Of a stretch of 60,000 nt of DNA, positions 12,443 through 22,562 are shown one piece after another. Source of the stretch: Takakia lepidozioides (taxonomy: Eukaryota; Streptophyta; Takakiopsida; Takakiales; Takakiaceae); assembly GCA_030704615.1 (NCBI GenBank), contig CM060734.1, positions 55,818,042-55,878,041 of the forward strand, in the 5' to 3' direction. Below the pieces are notes generated by a model. That model was not told the DNA's origin. It did no database searches and was given only the letters and a program-made list of their open reading frames with translations. A program made the position numbers and the translations under genes. Every line of letters begins with the position of its first letter. Positions within the stretch are counted from its first letter, which is position 1.

Positions 12443-13618
12443 AACAGGGAAATGGGATATTGCAAATTTGTGACTAGAAGGTCAAGCAAATGTTTTTGTA
12501 GTCTGGACAGAATTAGAAGTCGGGAAGTATTATTTCTTCCCGCTCAATATGATCTCCATCTTGTCGACGTTGTTTGGATAACAAGAAAAGAGTGCATGCA
12601 TGCAAATCCTATACCAGCGACAGTGGCCCCAGTTTTCCTTGGACACAGAGATTGGCCCCAGCTGCAGCTGGCGAGCTTCCACCACCCTCTTCCAGCAAGG
12701 GATCTATGTGCGATTTCTGGAATGCCTGCCGGTCAGCGCCCCCTGCTTTCACGTTTGTGCGGCTACCTGCTCTGACAGTTCCTGCCTTCCCTGATCTTCT
12801 AGGGGTCTGGACTCTGGACAACGAAATAGAAACGACTGAAGCGAATAGAGGAAAAAAACCACTGAAGGAGTTGAAATTATGATAAACAAACACAGGAAAG
12901 TGTACCTTATCTAGAGATATGTCAAACAGTGTGCAGTGCACACACGGACAGACACAAAGATATAAGTAGAATGTGAGAGGCAAGCTCTCCAGAGAGACGA
13001 AGGACTAAACTCTAGAATATTAATGCAAACAACACCTTAATCTGGTAGGCCATCAACCAAAACCCACCAGTATTTGTTGGTGATCTTGAGTCGTCGCCTG
13101 GAGGAACCAGTTTCCTTATGAAGGCACACTGGACACTAAGATTGAGTTGCTCTTTGTGAGGAGCTTATCCTGCAAATTCTTTGGACCTACCGAGCTCTAA
13201 CAAGATTACGATGCCTCATGTAACCAAGCGCACTGTGCCTTTGAGCCAAATGCATTGTGCACATTTGTTGACCGCAGCATCCAATCGAATTTTTTTGGAG
13301 GAGGAAGTAGAAGCCTCAGTTTGTCGACAGAGCAGGGTTCCATGGGCACTCCCAAACGCCCCCCAAAGCAAGCGCCCTCGGAGTGAATCGCGTAAAAATG
13401 AGAGGGAGTGGTTCCATGGACAGCTTTCCATTCAGCCCTCTAGAAATCTTTGGCGCCGATTGCTCTGGGCCCATGACATAGTAAATGACAACTAATATAA
13501 GTTTAGGATGAAAATGTCAAAAATCATTCCCTCGTAAAATCTAACTTTGGATCAACAATATCTGTAAGGCTGCCGCAAGAGTCAAGGGTGACACCAGGGC
13601 CACACAAGCCAAATACAG

Positions 13619-14899
13619 TCTAACCTCTTTAACCCCTAAAGACCACGCAATTCTCAATGTAGTCAAACTTCGATATGTAGCTCTTGAATTTGAGAAAAAA
13701 AAAAATTTTGAATATTTTTCATAGATGAACCTATATGTTTGCTATAAATCTGAATTTTTCAGAATTATCTCATTAAAAGTGAAATATTATGATTTTCTTA
13801 AGCTTAATGTCTTCAAGAACTAATATCAATTACAATAAGTATCCAAAATTTATGAAAATTTTACCTTGGGTATAAATCACAATGAAAAACACTTTGCTAT
13901 ATTTAAAAGTAAAAAAAAGTTCTTAAGTTGAAAAATTCGATAGAAAAACTATGCTGAAGAACAAATTGGCTCTTGACCCATTGAATTGGTAATTGCTATA
14001 AAAGATTCAATAATTGGAATTTTGATGACTCGCAAAGTGGAATAGACACAAGACTTGATTATCTTCACTTTGTTAGTTCAACTCAAATGCAAAAAATATT
14101 GTTTTCAAGATGAAAACTAAGTTTGACCAGAGAGAAGCCACTGTAGGGCCTCTTGGGCGTTTAGGGATTAACATGACTCTCCATAATGTGACAACCTCGT
14201 GACAAATTTTGTGTTCGACTTGCATGTTTTTAACGATTGTGGCAAGGGTCCGTCGAAATAGAGCGGTCTCTATGGTATATGTTTTCAGAATGGAATAAAG
14301 CCATATGCGGATATAGAGGACTGGTGCATTTATACGGTACATCTGCACCAATCCAGTGAGGCGAAACCTTCCGTAGTATAGCCAAAAACCTAAACCTATA
14401 GTGGCGGCGGCGAGTTTCGCATTGAAAAATATTTGGTGATATGGGCACAAATCTAAGCAACGGTGGGTTTCGCATTGAGGAAAGAGAACCTTAAAAGAAA
14501 AAATATGGCAACAATTTCATGCAACGAAAACAAAATAGTTGCAGTTGATACAAAATACAATTCTAATGCTATTGAACTGTGATGTTAAATAGAACTCGAA
14601 AAATGTATTTGTTCGCTCGTTCGAAAATAACACCAAACACATAGTAAGCAGAAAATATAGCGATATTGATCGAAATGATTTACATGACAATATAGACAGA
14701 ATAACAAATGAGGATACTTTCGCTTACTGAAATTTCCTGTGGGAACGGAGAACATGTACATCTGTCATTTAAATCATCAATAAAACCAGAAAATTCCTTC
14801 TTGTGCGGTGAATTTTAGCACAAAATCTGAGAAGGTCTGAGATTGTTTCGCTTTGATAACATCAATGTCGACAATTTTTAGTAATGAATTCAAAGATTG
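13619..14899. other. AT-rich spacer, no gene recognised
   Basis: AT-rich DNA with A-runs (for example 13694-13706). The longest frames are short, on the minus strand at 14073-14475, and show no known domain. Confidence 0.5.
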
Positions 14900-16740
14900 A
14901 AAAAAAATTCTCAACACGAAACTCTTGTCTGTCAGTGAATTTGTTCAAAACACTACATGCTTTTGAACAAATATGGAGGGATATGAACTAAAGATTTGAA
15001 TAACTTCGCCGTAACAAAAGAATTTCTCAACACGAAATTTTTATCCGACTGTGATTGTGTACAAAAACCTACATACTTTTGAAACAATATAGAGGGATAC
15101 GAACTGAGGGATTTGAACTCATTTGCCGTAAAAAAAGAGTTTCTCAACATGAAACTCTTGTCTGACAGTGTTATGGTTTAAGAATCTACATGCTTTAGAA
15201 CCAATACGGAGGGATATGAACTGTTAGTTCGGCGTAGCAAAAAAGTTTCTCAACACGAAACTCTTCTCTAACAGTGTTTTTGTTCAAGAACCTGCATGCA
15301 TTTGGAACAATAATGGGGGATATTAATTGAGGGATTTGAACTCTTTCGCCTTGACAAAAAAGTTTCTTAACACGAAACTCTCGTCTAACATTGTTTTGGT
15401 TCAAAAGCATGCACAAAAGACTGCATGCTTTGGAACCAATATGGAGGGACATGGACCAAGGGATTTGAATTGCTTCGTCATAACAAAAGAGTTTCTCAAC
15501 ACGAAACTCTTCTCTAATAGTGTTTTTGTTCAAGAACCTGTATGCATTTGGAACAATAATGAGGGATATTAATTGAGGGATTTGAACTCTTTCGCCTTGA
15601 CAAAAGAGTTTCTTAACACGAAACTCTCGTCTAACATTGTTTTGGTTCAAAAGCATGCACAAAAGACTGCATGTTTTGGAACCAATATGGAGGGACATGG
15701 ACCGAAAAATTTGAATTGCTTCGTCATAACAAAAGAGTTTCTCAACACGAAACTCTTCTCTGACATTTTTTTTGCTCAAAAACCAGCATGCTTTTGAACA
15801 AATATGAGGGATTTGAATTGTTTCGCCATATCAAAAGAGTTTTTCAACACGCAACTCTTTTATGATAGTGTTTTTGTTCAAAAACCTGCATGGTTTTAAC
15901 CCAATATGGAGGGACATGAAGTGAGGGATTTGAATTGCTTCGCCTTAACAAAAGAGTTTCTCAACACGAAACTCTTCTGTGACAGTGTTTTTGTTCAAAA
16001 CCAGCATGCTTTTGAGTCAATATGGAGGGATATGGACTAAGGGATTTGAATTGCTTCGCCATAACAAATAGTTCTTCAACACGAAACTCTAGTCTGACAG
16101 TGATTGTGTTAAAAAAAACTGCATCATTTTGAACAAATATGGAGGGTTATGAACTGAGGGATTTGAACTCTTTGCCATGACAAAAAAAATTCTTAACACG
16201 AAACTGTGGGGTGACAGTGATTTTGTTCAAAAACCTCTATGCTTTTGAAACAATATGGAGGGATATGGACTAAGGGATTTGAACTCCTTTGCCGTAATAC
16301 AAGAGTTTCTCAAAACGAAATTCTTGTCTGACAGGAGTTTTGTTCAAAAATCTGCATCATTTCCTCAACACGAAACTCTTGTTTGAAAGTATTTTTGGAG
16401 GGATATGAACTGAGGGATTTGAACTGCAGCCGTAATAAAAGAGTATTTCAATACGAAACTCTTGTCTGACAATGTATTTATTCAAAAACCAACATGTTTT
16501 TTAGACAATATGGAGGGATGTGAATCGAGGGAATTGAACTGTTTTTCTGCAACAAAATAGTTTCTCAACAAGAAACTCATGTTTGACATTCTTCTTGTTC
16601 AAAAACTTGTGTGCTATTGAAGCAATATTGAGCGATATCAACTGAGGGCTTTGAATTGCTTCATCATAACAAAAAGATTTTTCAACACGAAACTCTTATC
16701 TGACACTAAATTTGTTCAAAAACATGTGCGATTTTCTCTG
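14900..16740. repeat. Satellite array, about 17 units of 106-128 bp
   Basis: A unit containing TTTCTCAACACGAAACTCTT, then TTGTTCAAAAACCTGCATG, AATATGGAGGGATATGAAC and GGGATTTGAACT recurs about every 106-128 bases. Unit marks fall near 14911, 15027, 15141, 15249, 15366, 15494, 15613, 15739, 15845, 15960, 16075 and 16196, with degenerate units to 16690. Two adjacent units around 15290-15535 repeat as a pair at 15536-15780, a higher-order period of about 246 bp. Frames stay open on both strands across the pair only because the unit lacks stops, so it is not a gene. Confidence 0.92.
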
Positions 16741-17269
16741 GGCATCTGAAGAATATTTTTAATATTTTTTCGTGTTTGTGAGCATCCTAACTACACGCTA
16801 CCCAACCTCTCTTTAGGGATCAGGGTTTCGGCTGCAAATGCATATCTCAATATATAATTATAATAGTTGTTAGGGGAGAGAGTTTCACGCTGCAAAAATA
16901 TACATGGGTAGGGCCTTTAAAAGTGACATATTTATCATTTTAGCTAGACTGTGATTTCTTCTCAGACTAGTTGGTACAGAGCTTCGTCGTGCGAAATTAT
17001 CCATGGGTGATGATCGTAAATTTAAGGGTAGGCCTCACCGCCCACTCTCGTGCCTATTATGAACAAGGCCTGGTATCGTGTGAGCACAACGTAAGAAAAA
17101 ACCACGCTTATAGATCAACATGTTCATCATGTATAAGGGCTACTTGTTCTTTATGTGTTAGTTTCACAAAATTGTTAGTTTCGCCAAATCCGTTTCGCTG
17201 TGGAAATTTCGTGGAAATTTGGAGAATGCCCTTGTACTGACGTGAGCATGCTCACGCGCTACCTAACCT
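16741..17269. other. Spacer, nothing recognised
   Basis: Unique-looking DNA between the satellite and the next repeat. The only forward frame (16971-17240) has no recognisable domain. Confidence 0.4.
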
Positions 17270-17757
17270 CTGGCCTTGGTCCTCTTCATGGCGCGTGATT
17301 ACAACCATTTTGGCATTGCAACAACCTATAAATGAGCAATTTGTTGGATTGTCGATGATGTTTGTGTTCATCATAGAAGGAGGAGAGATAGAGAAGGCTG
17401 ATGATTTGTCTCGCAAAACCTGCGTGGAGTGGTTGCCGCTAGGTGGCTGTCGAGATTTTCTAGTCTCTACTTGCTGTGGCTGTGATAGGCTCAAAAATAT
17501 ATATCTTAATGGTAGGTTTTTTGGGCCCTGACAAGGAAAAGAGTTGGGTCTCCATCCCAAGAGCAGTTCATTTTGTTGGGCTGGGCCCAAGAGTTTGGCG
17601 CCATAAATCATGTCATGTAGGTAGCCATGTAGTTTCTTGGTCTTGCGTCCGGACCCTCGTGTAAACCGCTTGGGCCTGATTTGAGGCTCTTGACCAATAT
17701 GATTTCTTGTTTCTAGATTGGTCTTGGGCCCATGTCCTTGTATAAACCGGCCCTAAA
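17270..17757. mobile_element. PIF/Harbinger-like element, copy 2, 5'-truncated
   Basis: This matches 8058-8627 of copy 1, for example GCCTTGGTCCTCTTCATG, GGGCTGGGCCCAAGAGTTTG and GGTAGCCATGTA. It ends in an inverted terminus (ATAAACCGGCCC) followed by TAA. The left half of the element is absent. An LTR element was later inserted 22 bases beyond its end. Confidence 0.6.
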
Positions 17758-17779
17758 ATTAGGGTCACATTACACTAGG

Positions 17780-18078
17780 TGTCACGGACATAGCCCAGAG
17801 GATCTTATCAGGAGTAAATACCAGAAGTTACCAAGTTACCATGTTTCCAAAAGTTACCGTGATCTACCATGATCTACCATAATTTATCATAAGTTATCAT
17901 TAGTTATCAAATTACCGAGAGTTTACCAAATTACCGAGAGTAACTTGGGAAACTGCTCAGAAAGCTTCATTTGTTTAAGTAAACTTCTCCATCAAGAAAC
18001 CTCCTTTGGGGAAGCCTATCAGGGAACATCCTAGTAGCCAGTATATATAGAAGGTGAGACTGAACACTCTTTAGTCTC
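17780..18078 (+). repeat. 5' LTR, truncated
   Basis: Matches the first half of the LTR at 18414-19030, including repeated TTACCA and TTATCA motifs and the TATA-like GTATATATAGAAGG. It breaks off about 25 bases after that box. Confidence 0.85.
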
Positions 18079-18259
18079 GGTCGACGAAGTCCTAGACTCT
18101 CGCATCAAATATAAACATCTTGAGTATTTCGTACATTGGAAAGGCTACGATATCAGTGAACGAACGTGGGAACCTTCATCCAACCTTGCCAATACATCTG
18201 ACAAAGTCCAAGAGTTTCATCAACGATATCCAGCTAAGCCCCGAGCTACACGTCAATAA
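18079..18259 (+). pseudogene. Ty3/gypsy pol C-terminal chromodomain fragment
   Basis: An open stretch of about 59 codons ending TAA at 18257-18259. It contains a chromodomain core: VDEVLDSR, LEYFVHWKGY, ERTWEP and a helix with VQEFHQRYP. Chromodomains at the end of integrase direct chromovirus integration to particular chromatin. It has no start codon or upstream pol and is a remnant. The sequence differs clearly from the chromodomain of the element at 32.2 kb, so two chromovirus lineages are present. Confidence 0.85.
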
Positions 18260-18413
18260 GACATCACAACGATGATGTCAGCCAAGTTAGCTTCAAGGTG
18301 AAGACTCCACATTCAGTGTACCTGATACACACTAAGGAGGGAGGTTCTCCAACTCTAAGCAAGTCCAAGATTTTACCGCTCCTCGAGGAACTCGGCGCTA
18401 GAGGAGGGGGTGA

Positions 18414-19030
18414 TGTCACGGACATAGCCCAGATGAACTTACCAAGAGTAAATACCAGAAGTTGTCAAGTTGTCATGTTACCAAAAGTTATCATAATCTA
18501 CCATGATCTATCTTGGTTTACCATAAATTACCATTAGTTACCAAGTTACCGGGAGTTTACCAAATTATCGAGAGTAACTTGGGAAACTGCTCAGGAAACT
18601 TCCTTTATTTAAGGAAACTTCTCCATCAAGAAACCTTTGTTTAACCTTGAAAACTTTTCCATCAAGAAACCTCCCTTGGGGAAGCATTTTAGAGAACCTC
18701 TTAGTAGCCAGTATATATAGAAGGTGAGACTAGACACTCTTCAGTCTTGCCAACACAAGTTCAAGCTACTCTTGTTTCCAGTCCAAGTACTCCAGTCCAG
18801 TTTCCAGTATTCTAGTCCAGTTTCCAGTATCTAGTACTCCAGTCCAGTTTCCAGCATTCCAGTATCCAAGTCAAGTTCCAGTATCTTGTACTCTTATCCA
18901 TTGTTATAAAGATCATCTTGATTCATGTATACCCATCATGTATTTGGCCACGCCGACCTTACTTCTTGTCTAGTCTTGTACCTCTAGTCTGATCTCTTGT
19001 TTGTGTTCAGTCATACTCTCGTCTTTGACA
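18414..19030 (+). repeat. 3' LTR, complete (617 bp)
   Basis: Starts TGTCACGG and ends TTTGACA, with a polypurine tract just upstream (18400-18413). It carries a TATATATAG promoter-like box near 18712 and tandem TCCAGTTTCCAGTAT-type repeats near 18780-18890. Confidence 0.85.
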
Positions 19031-19226
19031 CTAAAGGTCACTAAGACCCACTAAAAATGTAAAATTAATGATCATTATCAATATATGAAGCGAGACGTTT
19101 GTTTTGTTTTATTTTGTTAAATGATTGTGAGCGTCGGTTCGAGTCAATCTCGAATGTGAGTGGGAAAGAGGAAGGTGATGGAAGGGATGCACCTCATTTT
19201 AAGTTTTCTTGATTTGTCGTGAGGCA
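19031..19226. repeat. Continuation of dispersed repeat (matches 8640-8945)
   Basis: Resumes the match to the 8.6-8.9 kb repeat after the LTR element: ACTAAGACC, ACTAAAAATG, GGTTCGAGTCAATCTCGAATG and CACCTCATTTTAAGTTTTC. It lacks about 150 bp present in the first copy. Confidence 0.7.
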
Positions 19227-19304
19227 TTTACATCCATATCTCTTTGAGTCTGAGAGAAGTATGACATCACTATACTTGATTAGCTTGGTCTGTGTGGATT
19301 TGAA

Positions 19305-19847
19305 ATGTCTCAACACCTTAGTTATCATGCGATCGCAAAGTTCGATGAATACATGTTTCATATCTGGAAGGACAAGATGCAAATGGTTCTTGTTAGAGAG
19401 GGCACATGGAAGGTTGTGTCTGGCAAACATAGCAAACATTCAGAGACTGATGTTGATGCATTAGATCAGTGGGAGGATTTTGATCAGAGAGCTCTTGCAT
19501 TCTTTGCATCTGAGTAATTCTTTGTTTGGGCAAGTGAGTAAGCATGAGACATCTTGTGAAGCTTGGGAGTTCCTAGTGAGGATGTATGAGCCCAAGAATG
19601 GAAATGCGTTGTTGCAGTTGCGACAACAATTTTTCACTCTTAAGATGAGTGAGAGAGATTCCATTGCTTCTCACATAACCAAAATGCGAACTTTATTAAA
19701 TCAGATTGCAGCGACAGGTTCAGAGATTTCAGAGTTAGACACATGCATGACATTGATTGGGAGTTTGACTCCAGCATTTGAGTGTGTTGTGGTATCTCTT
19801 GGAACTCGTCCTATTACTGATCTGTCTATAGAGTTAGTTGTTGAAGT
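19305..19847 (+). pseudogene. Ty1/copia gag (UBN2-type) fragment
   Basis: Two frames joined by one frameshift near 19480-19510 encode the N-terminal half of a copia gag. The first has FDEYMFHIWKDKMQMVL; the second has SCEAWEFLVRMYEPKN, LLQLRQQFFTLKM and a conserved DLSIELVVE end. Gag forms the virus-like particle of the retroelement. The frame stops where the CACTA-like terminus begins at 19848, and the protease, integrase and RT parts are absent. Neither a primer site nor an LTR was found upstream. Confidence 0.85.
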
Positions 19848-20013
19848 CACTACAACAGTCGCGGTATATATGACTGTATATATGACTATTCCGTAGTCAT
19901 AAACGGTACATATGACTACAATGACTTTAAGTCGTGCAAACCAAGTGAATACAATGTACAGTATGGTCGGTCATGGATGACTGCAGTCAGATGAACCAAG
20001 TGATACATCTCAC
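19848..20013 (+). repeat. Left terminal inverted repeat
   Basis: Pairs with 22394-22562 in inverted orientation with scattered mismatches. It contains several ATATGACT/AGTCATA motifs that also recur around 21750-21990. Confidence 0.85.
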
Positions 20014-20241
20014 TCAGGGTTGCACACGTCAGTGACGTCACGTCAGACCTGACGCTGACGCGACCAACGTCACGTCAGTTTTGCCGAAAAATCAGTAAAA
20101 CATGAGTTAGGTGAAAAATATACCACGTAGGTGGACACGTTGTATTCCAAGCGACACCTTGGCAAGTGAATGAATTGTTTTATAAATTACTCCATCCGCC
20201 AATATTTGAGATCATTTTTAAATCATTATTATTAAATTGGT

Positions 20242-20718
20242 GCGACCTCCAAATGGTGGTGGTCGCAGAATTTATTTTATTTTTTAATAGATGCGACCAC
20301 CAGCAGGGGTGGTCGCATTTTTTTCTTTTTTTAAACAGTTGCGACCACCGTCGCACAATTTATTTGTAATAGGTGCGACCACCATCAGGGGGTAGTCGCA
20401 ACATTTTTCTATTTTTTAATATCTGCGACCACCAGCATGGGGGTGGTCGCAGCATTTTTCTGTTTTTTTAATAGGTGCGACCACCAACAGGGGGGTGGTC
20501 GCAGCATTTTTTTATTTTTTTTAATAATCTTTGTGACCACGAGCATGGAGGTGGTTGCAGCATTTTTTTTTTTTTTAATAGGTGCAACCACCAACAGGGG
20601 GGTGGTCGTAGCAATTTTCTGTTTTTTAATATCTGCGACCACCAGCATGAGGGTGGTCGCAGCAGTTTTTTTTATAAAATAACATGCGACTTCCTCGTGC
20701 GACCTGGAGCGGTCGCAG
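20242..20718. repeat. Ten-unit GCGACCACC...GGTGGTCGC hairpin array
   Basis: Units start at 20242, 20293, 20341, 20375, 20425, 20477, 20533, 20584, 20635 and 20699, mostly 50-56 bases apart. Each unit is a perfect or near-perfect inverted repeat (GCGACCACC and GGTGGTCGC around an 8-12 base loop), separated by T-rich spacers like TTTTTCTATTTTTTAATA. Loop sequences alternate roughly between AGCATGGG and AACAGGGG types. Such subterminal arrays in CACTA elements are known binding sites for the TNPA-type protein; that role is inferred here. Confidence 0.92.
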
Positions 20719-21062
20719 CATTGGATTCTGATTCGTCGAGCGTGTGAGGCTTGGAAGCTGGAGGGTATATAAGGTGGTCTCAATGCCCCTCACTTCTTTT
20801 GTGGAAAACACTTTTTGTGGCGAGTGAATGTTCTCTATTCCTTGAGCAAGAGTGTAAGCCGAAAAGGACGGTGCGGACTGTTTGGCTGTTGTGGCTTCTA
20901 CCAGAGCCACTACAGCAAATTGTCGAAAAGTACAATACTACATGGTGCATTGATCCACTTGGATTAATGCTGTAGTGTTGGGCCATCGCATTTTGTTCTA
21001 ACTTCTATTGCTTTTGACAAATCTACCAAGTACACTAGTGTTCTTCGTTCAACCTTAAGTCT

Positions 21063-21707
21063 GTGGTTAGGGTTTTGGGTGTGAGGATGAGGGAGGAGGG
21101 GATCCCTTGGTTCACCGTAGACCCGCACAAAAAGGACGGTGTTCAATGCAATCTATGTGCATTGAAGCTGGCGGGTCGCAAAGATCGCATGTTATATCAC
21201 CTCGGTTATAGAGATGGGAAGAATGCAAGGGTTAGTTTGTGCACGCGAAATCGTGAGCACGCGAAACACAGTCCAACAGGTCCCAAAGCAATAGCAGATC
21301 CAGCGGAATACATTCAACGGGTGAACGGATGGTTGCCCATCCAAATCATTTTTGTTTGCTTCCAAACTTTGCCAGTACATTCGAGACACCCTCTCATAGG
21401 TCCCGGACTAATATCAGATCAATCGAAATTCATTCGATGGCTCAACGGATGGTTGGCCATCGAGATGATTTTGGTTCGCTTTGAGACTTGGCCAGTATGT
21501 TCAATATACCATGGAAGAGGCACCTCGAGGACACGACGTCTTTTCCTCTTCCTCTTACCGTCCCCACGAGTAGGCACCAACACTGTCCATGCTTTGTCAG
21601 TGGCAATCCCACTGCTTGCCACAAGCTTAGCCCTGAACACAAAACCCACAAAATTAAAAACAAACCAGAAACAAAATGAAAGGCAAAGGAAAGAAAAAAA
21701 AAAATGA
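21063..21707 (+). pseudogene. BED-type zinc-finger fragment with tandem-duplicated tail
   Basis: A 214-codon open frame whose first 70 residues resemble a BED finger of hAT transposases: an aromatic IPWFTVDP, then VQCNLC, RMLYHLG and a later C (VSLC), the C-x2-C...H...C pattern. The finger would bind DNA. The dimerisation and catalytic regions of a hAT transposase are absent. After the finger the DNA holds two diverged tandem copies of about 115 bp (21279-21385 and 21398-21503, GGTCCC...GGCCAGTATGTTC), and the C-terminus is low-complexity Lys-rich. It is probably a captured gene fragment; expression is uncertain. Confidence 0.5.
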
Positions 21708-21714
21708 AAAAAAA

Positions 21715-22020
21715 CACTACAACAGATCGCGGTAGTTATGACTGCCAAACCGTGGTAGTCATGGTTTTCATGACTTTGACCATGACTGCATCATGTTTTT
21801 ATATGAAATTGACCTCCCGCAGTCGTTCATACGACTGTAGTCATATGAACGACTATCTAAATAGTCGTCTGTATGACTACATGGCTCCGGAATGGGTGGA
21901 AGGCTGATCAACGGCAATTGACCAAATTTAGCTCACCATTCATAGTCATTTCCATGACTACAGTGTACATGGATGAGGTTACATAGTCATGATGACTACT
22001 AGGGATTTTGTAATTTGGTG
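21715..22020 (+). repeat. Second CACTAC terminus and subterminal AGTCAT repeats
   Basis: CACTACAACAGATCGCGGTA at 21715 nearly repeats the outer terminus, and the next 300 bases are full of GTAGTCAT/ATGACTAC motifs in both orientations. It looks like the end of a related element nested in, or recombined into, the outer one. Confidence 0.7.
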
Positions 22021-22063
22021 TGTATAATACAATTAAAACACCATATGATCATATGAATGACTA

Positions 22064-22135
22064 ATGGGTGTATTGGTTAACAGGTAGTGAACTATAACTC
22101 TTATAGTAAAGAGGTTGCAGGTTCAAACTCCTCTA
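22064..22135 (+). repeat. Possible tRNA-like/SINE fragment
   Basis: TTGGTTAACAGGTAGTG could be a poor A box. GAGGTTGCAGGTTCAAACTCCTC contains a good B box (GGTTCAAACTCC) and a stem. No complete cloverleaf can be drawn. Confidence 0.3.
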
Positions 22136-22393
22136 AGTACAATCAAATGGATAAAATGGCCTTAGGGTTAGTAGGCGAGCTAGGGATAGCACGTGGTACC
22201 CTAGATGGACTGCCACGTGGTTTTTTCATTATTATAAAATGCATTATGCCACGTGGCACAATGCGGTGCGACGCGGCGTTTGACATATGTTTTTAGTTTT
22301 TTAGTTTTTTTAATTTAATTTAATTTTTTAAATCAATTGCGCCTCGCCACGTGGCGCGGCAGCGACGGCTGCAGTATGGTATATATGACTACA

Positions 22394-22562
22394 ATGAGAG
22401 ATATCACCTGGTTCATATAACTGTAGTCATCCGGACCGTACCATCTTGTACTCATTGTATTGACTTGGTTTGCACGACTTACAGTCATAGAAGTCATATG
22501 TACCGTTTATGGCTGCAGAATAGTCATATATACAGTCATAAATACCGCGATCTATTATAGTG
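22394..22562 (-). repeat. Right terminal inverted repeat
   Basis: Inverted partner of 19848-20013. The last bases read CTATTATAGTG. The neighbouring minus-strand hypothetical gene runs a few codons into this repeat before its stop. Confidence 0.85.

Larger units (their letters stand above)
9132..13618. repeat. Duplicated oxidase block, copy A
   Basis: This block recurs in the same orientation at about 45061-49733. Similarity starts at ATTGCACAGTGTGACACTCC and ends near GCCAAATAC. It covers the oxidase gene, its introns, its upstream region and its downstream flank, all close to identical by eye. Copy A alone has about 125 bp at 13308-13432. Copy B alone has inserts near 48062-48300 and 49081-49262. 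Confidence 0.95.
17780..19030 (+). mobile_element. Internally deleted Ty3/gypsy LTR element
   Basis: Two direct repeats beginning TGTCACGGACATAGCCCAG lie at 17780 and 18414. The second is complete, ends TTTGACA at 19030 (617 bp) and is preceded by a polypurine tract (TAGAGGAGGGGG). The first stops at about 18078, shortly after its TATATATAG box, and is fused directly to the chromodomain end of pol. Primer site, gag, protease, reverse transcriptase and integrase core are all lost. The flanks CTAGG and CTAAA are a weak match for a 5-bp target duplication. The unfilled site can be seen near 8641-8660. Confidence 0.82.
19848..22562. mobile_element. CACTA-like element with long TIRs, hairpin array and captured BED finger
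   Basis: The left end CACTACAACAGTCGCGGTAT and the right end (reverse complement CACTATAATAGATCGCGGTA) open terminal inverted repeats of about 165 bp (19848-20013 and 22394-22562). They share GACTATTC, AAACGGTACATATGACT and GTCGTGCAAACCAAGT. Inside are ten hairpin repeats (20242-20718), a frame with a BED-type zinc finger (21063-21707) and another CACTAC end at 21715. No TNP2-type transposase is inside. The CACTA start suggests En/Spm class, but the TIRs are much longer than the usual 10-30 bp of CACTA elements, and the flanking triplets (AGT and AAA) do not match. A Mutator-like or foldback element is an alternative. Confidence 0.65.

Noticed and set aside
12452-12983. Overlapping frames of 100-124 codons on both strands upstream of the oxidase, repeated at 48.5-49.0 kb
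   Set aside because: Present on both strands with no recognised domain. Conservation is explained by the block duplication.
15195-15779. 194-codon minus-strand frame with repeated EEFRVEKLFC motif
   Set aside because: It is the satellite read in translation. The opposite strand is also open in the same region and the array beyond it is full of stops.
20242-20718. CRISPR array
   Set aside because: The regular repeats are palindromic with near-identical T-rich spacers inside a plant transposon. CRISPR spacers would be unique and no cas gene is present.
20409-20910. Frames with repeated ATTxMLVVAxIKK or GGGRSxFLFFN
   Set aside because: Translation of the hairpin array in several frames on both strands; not protein genes.
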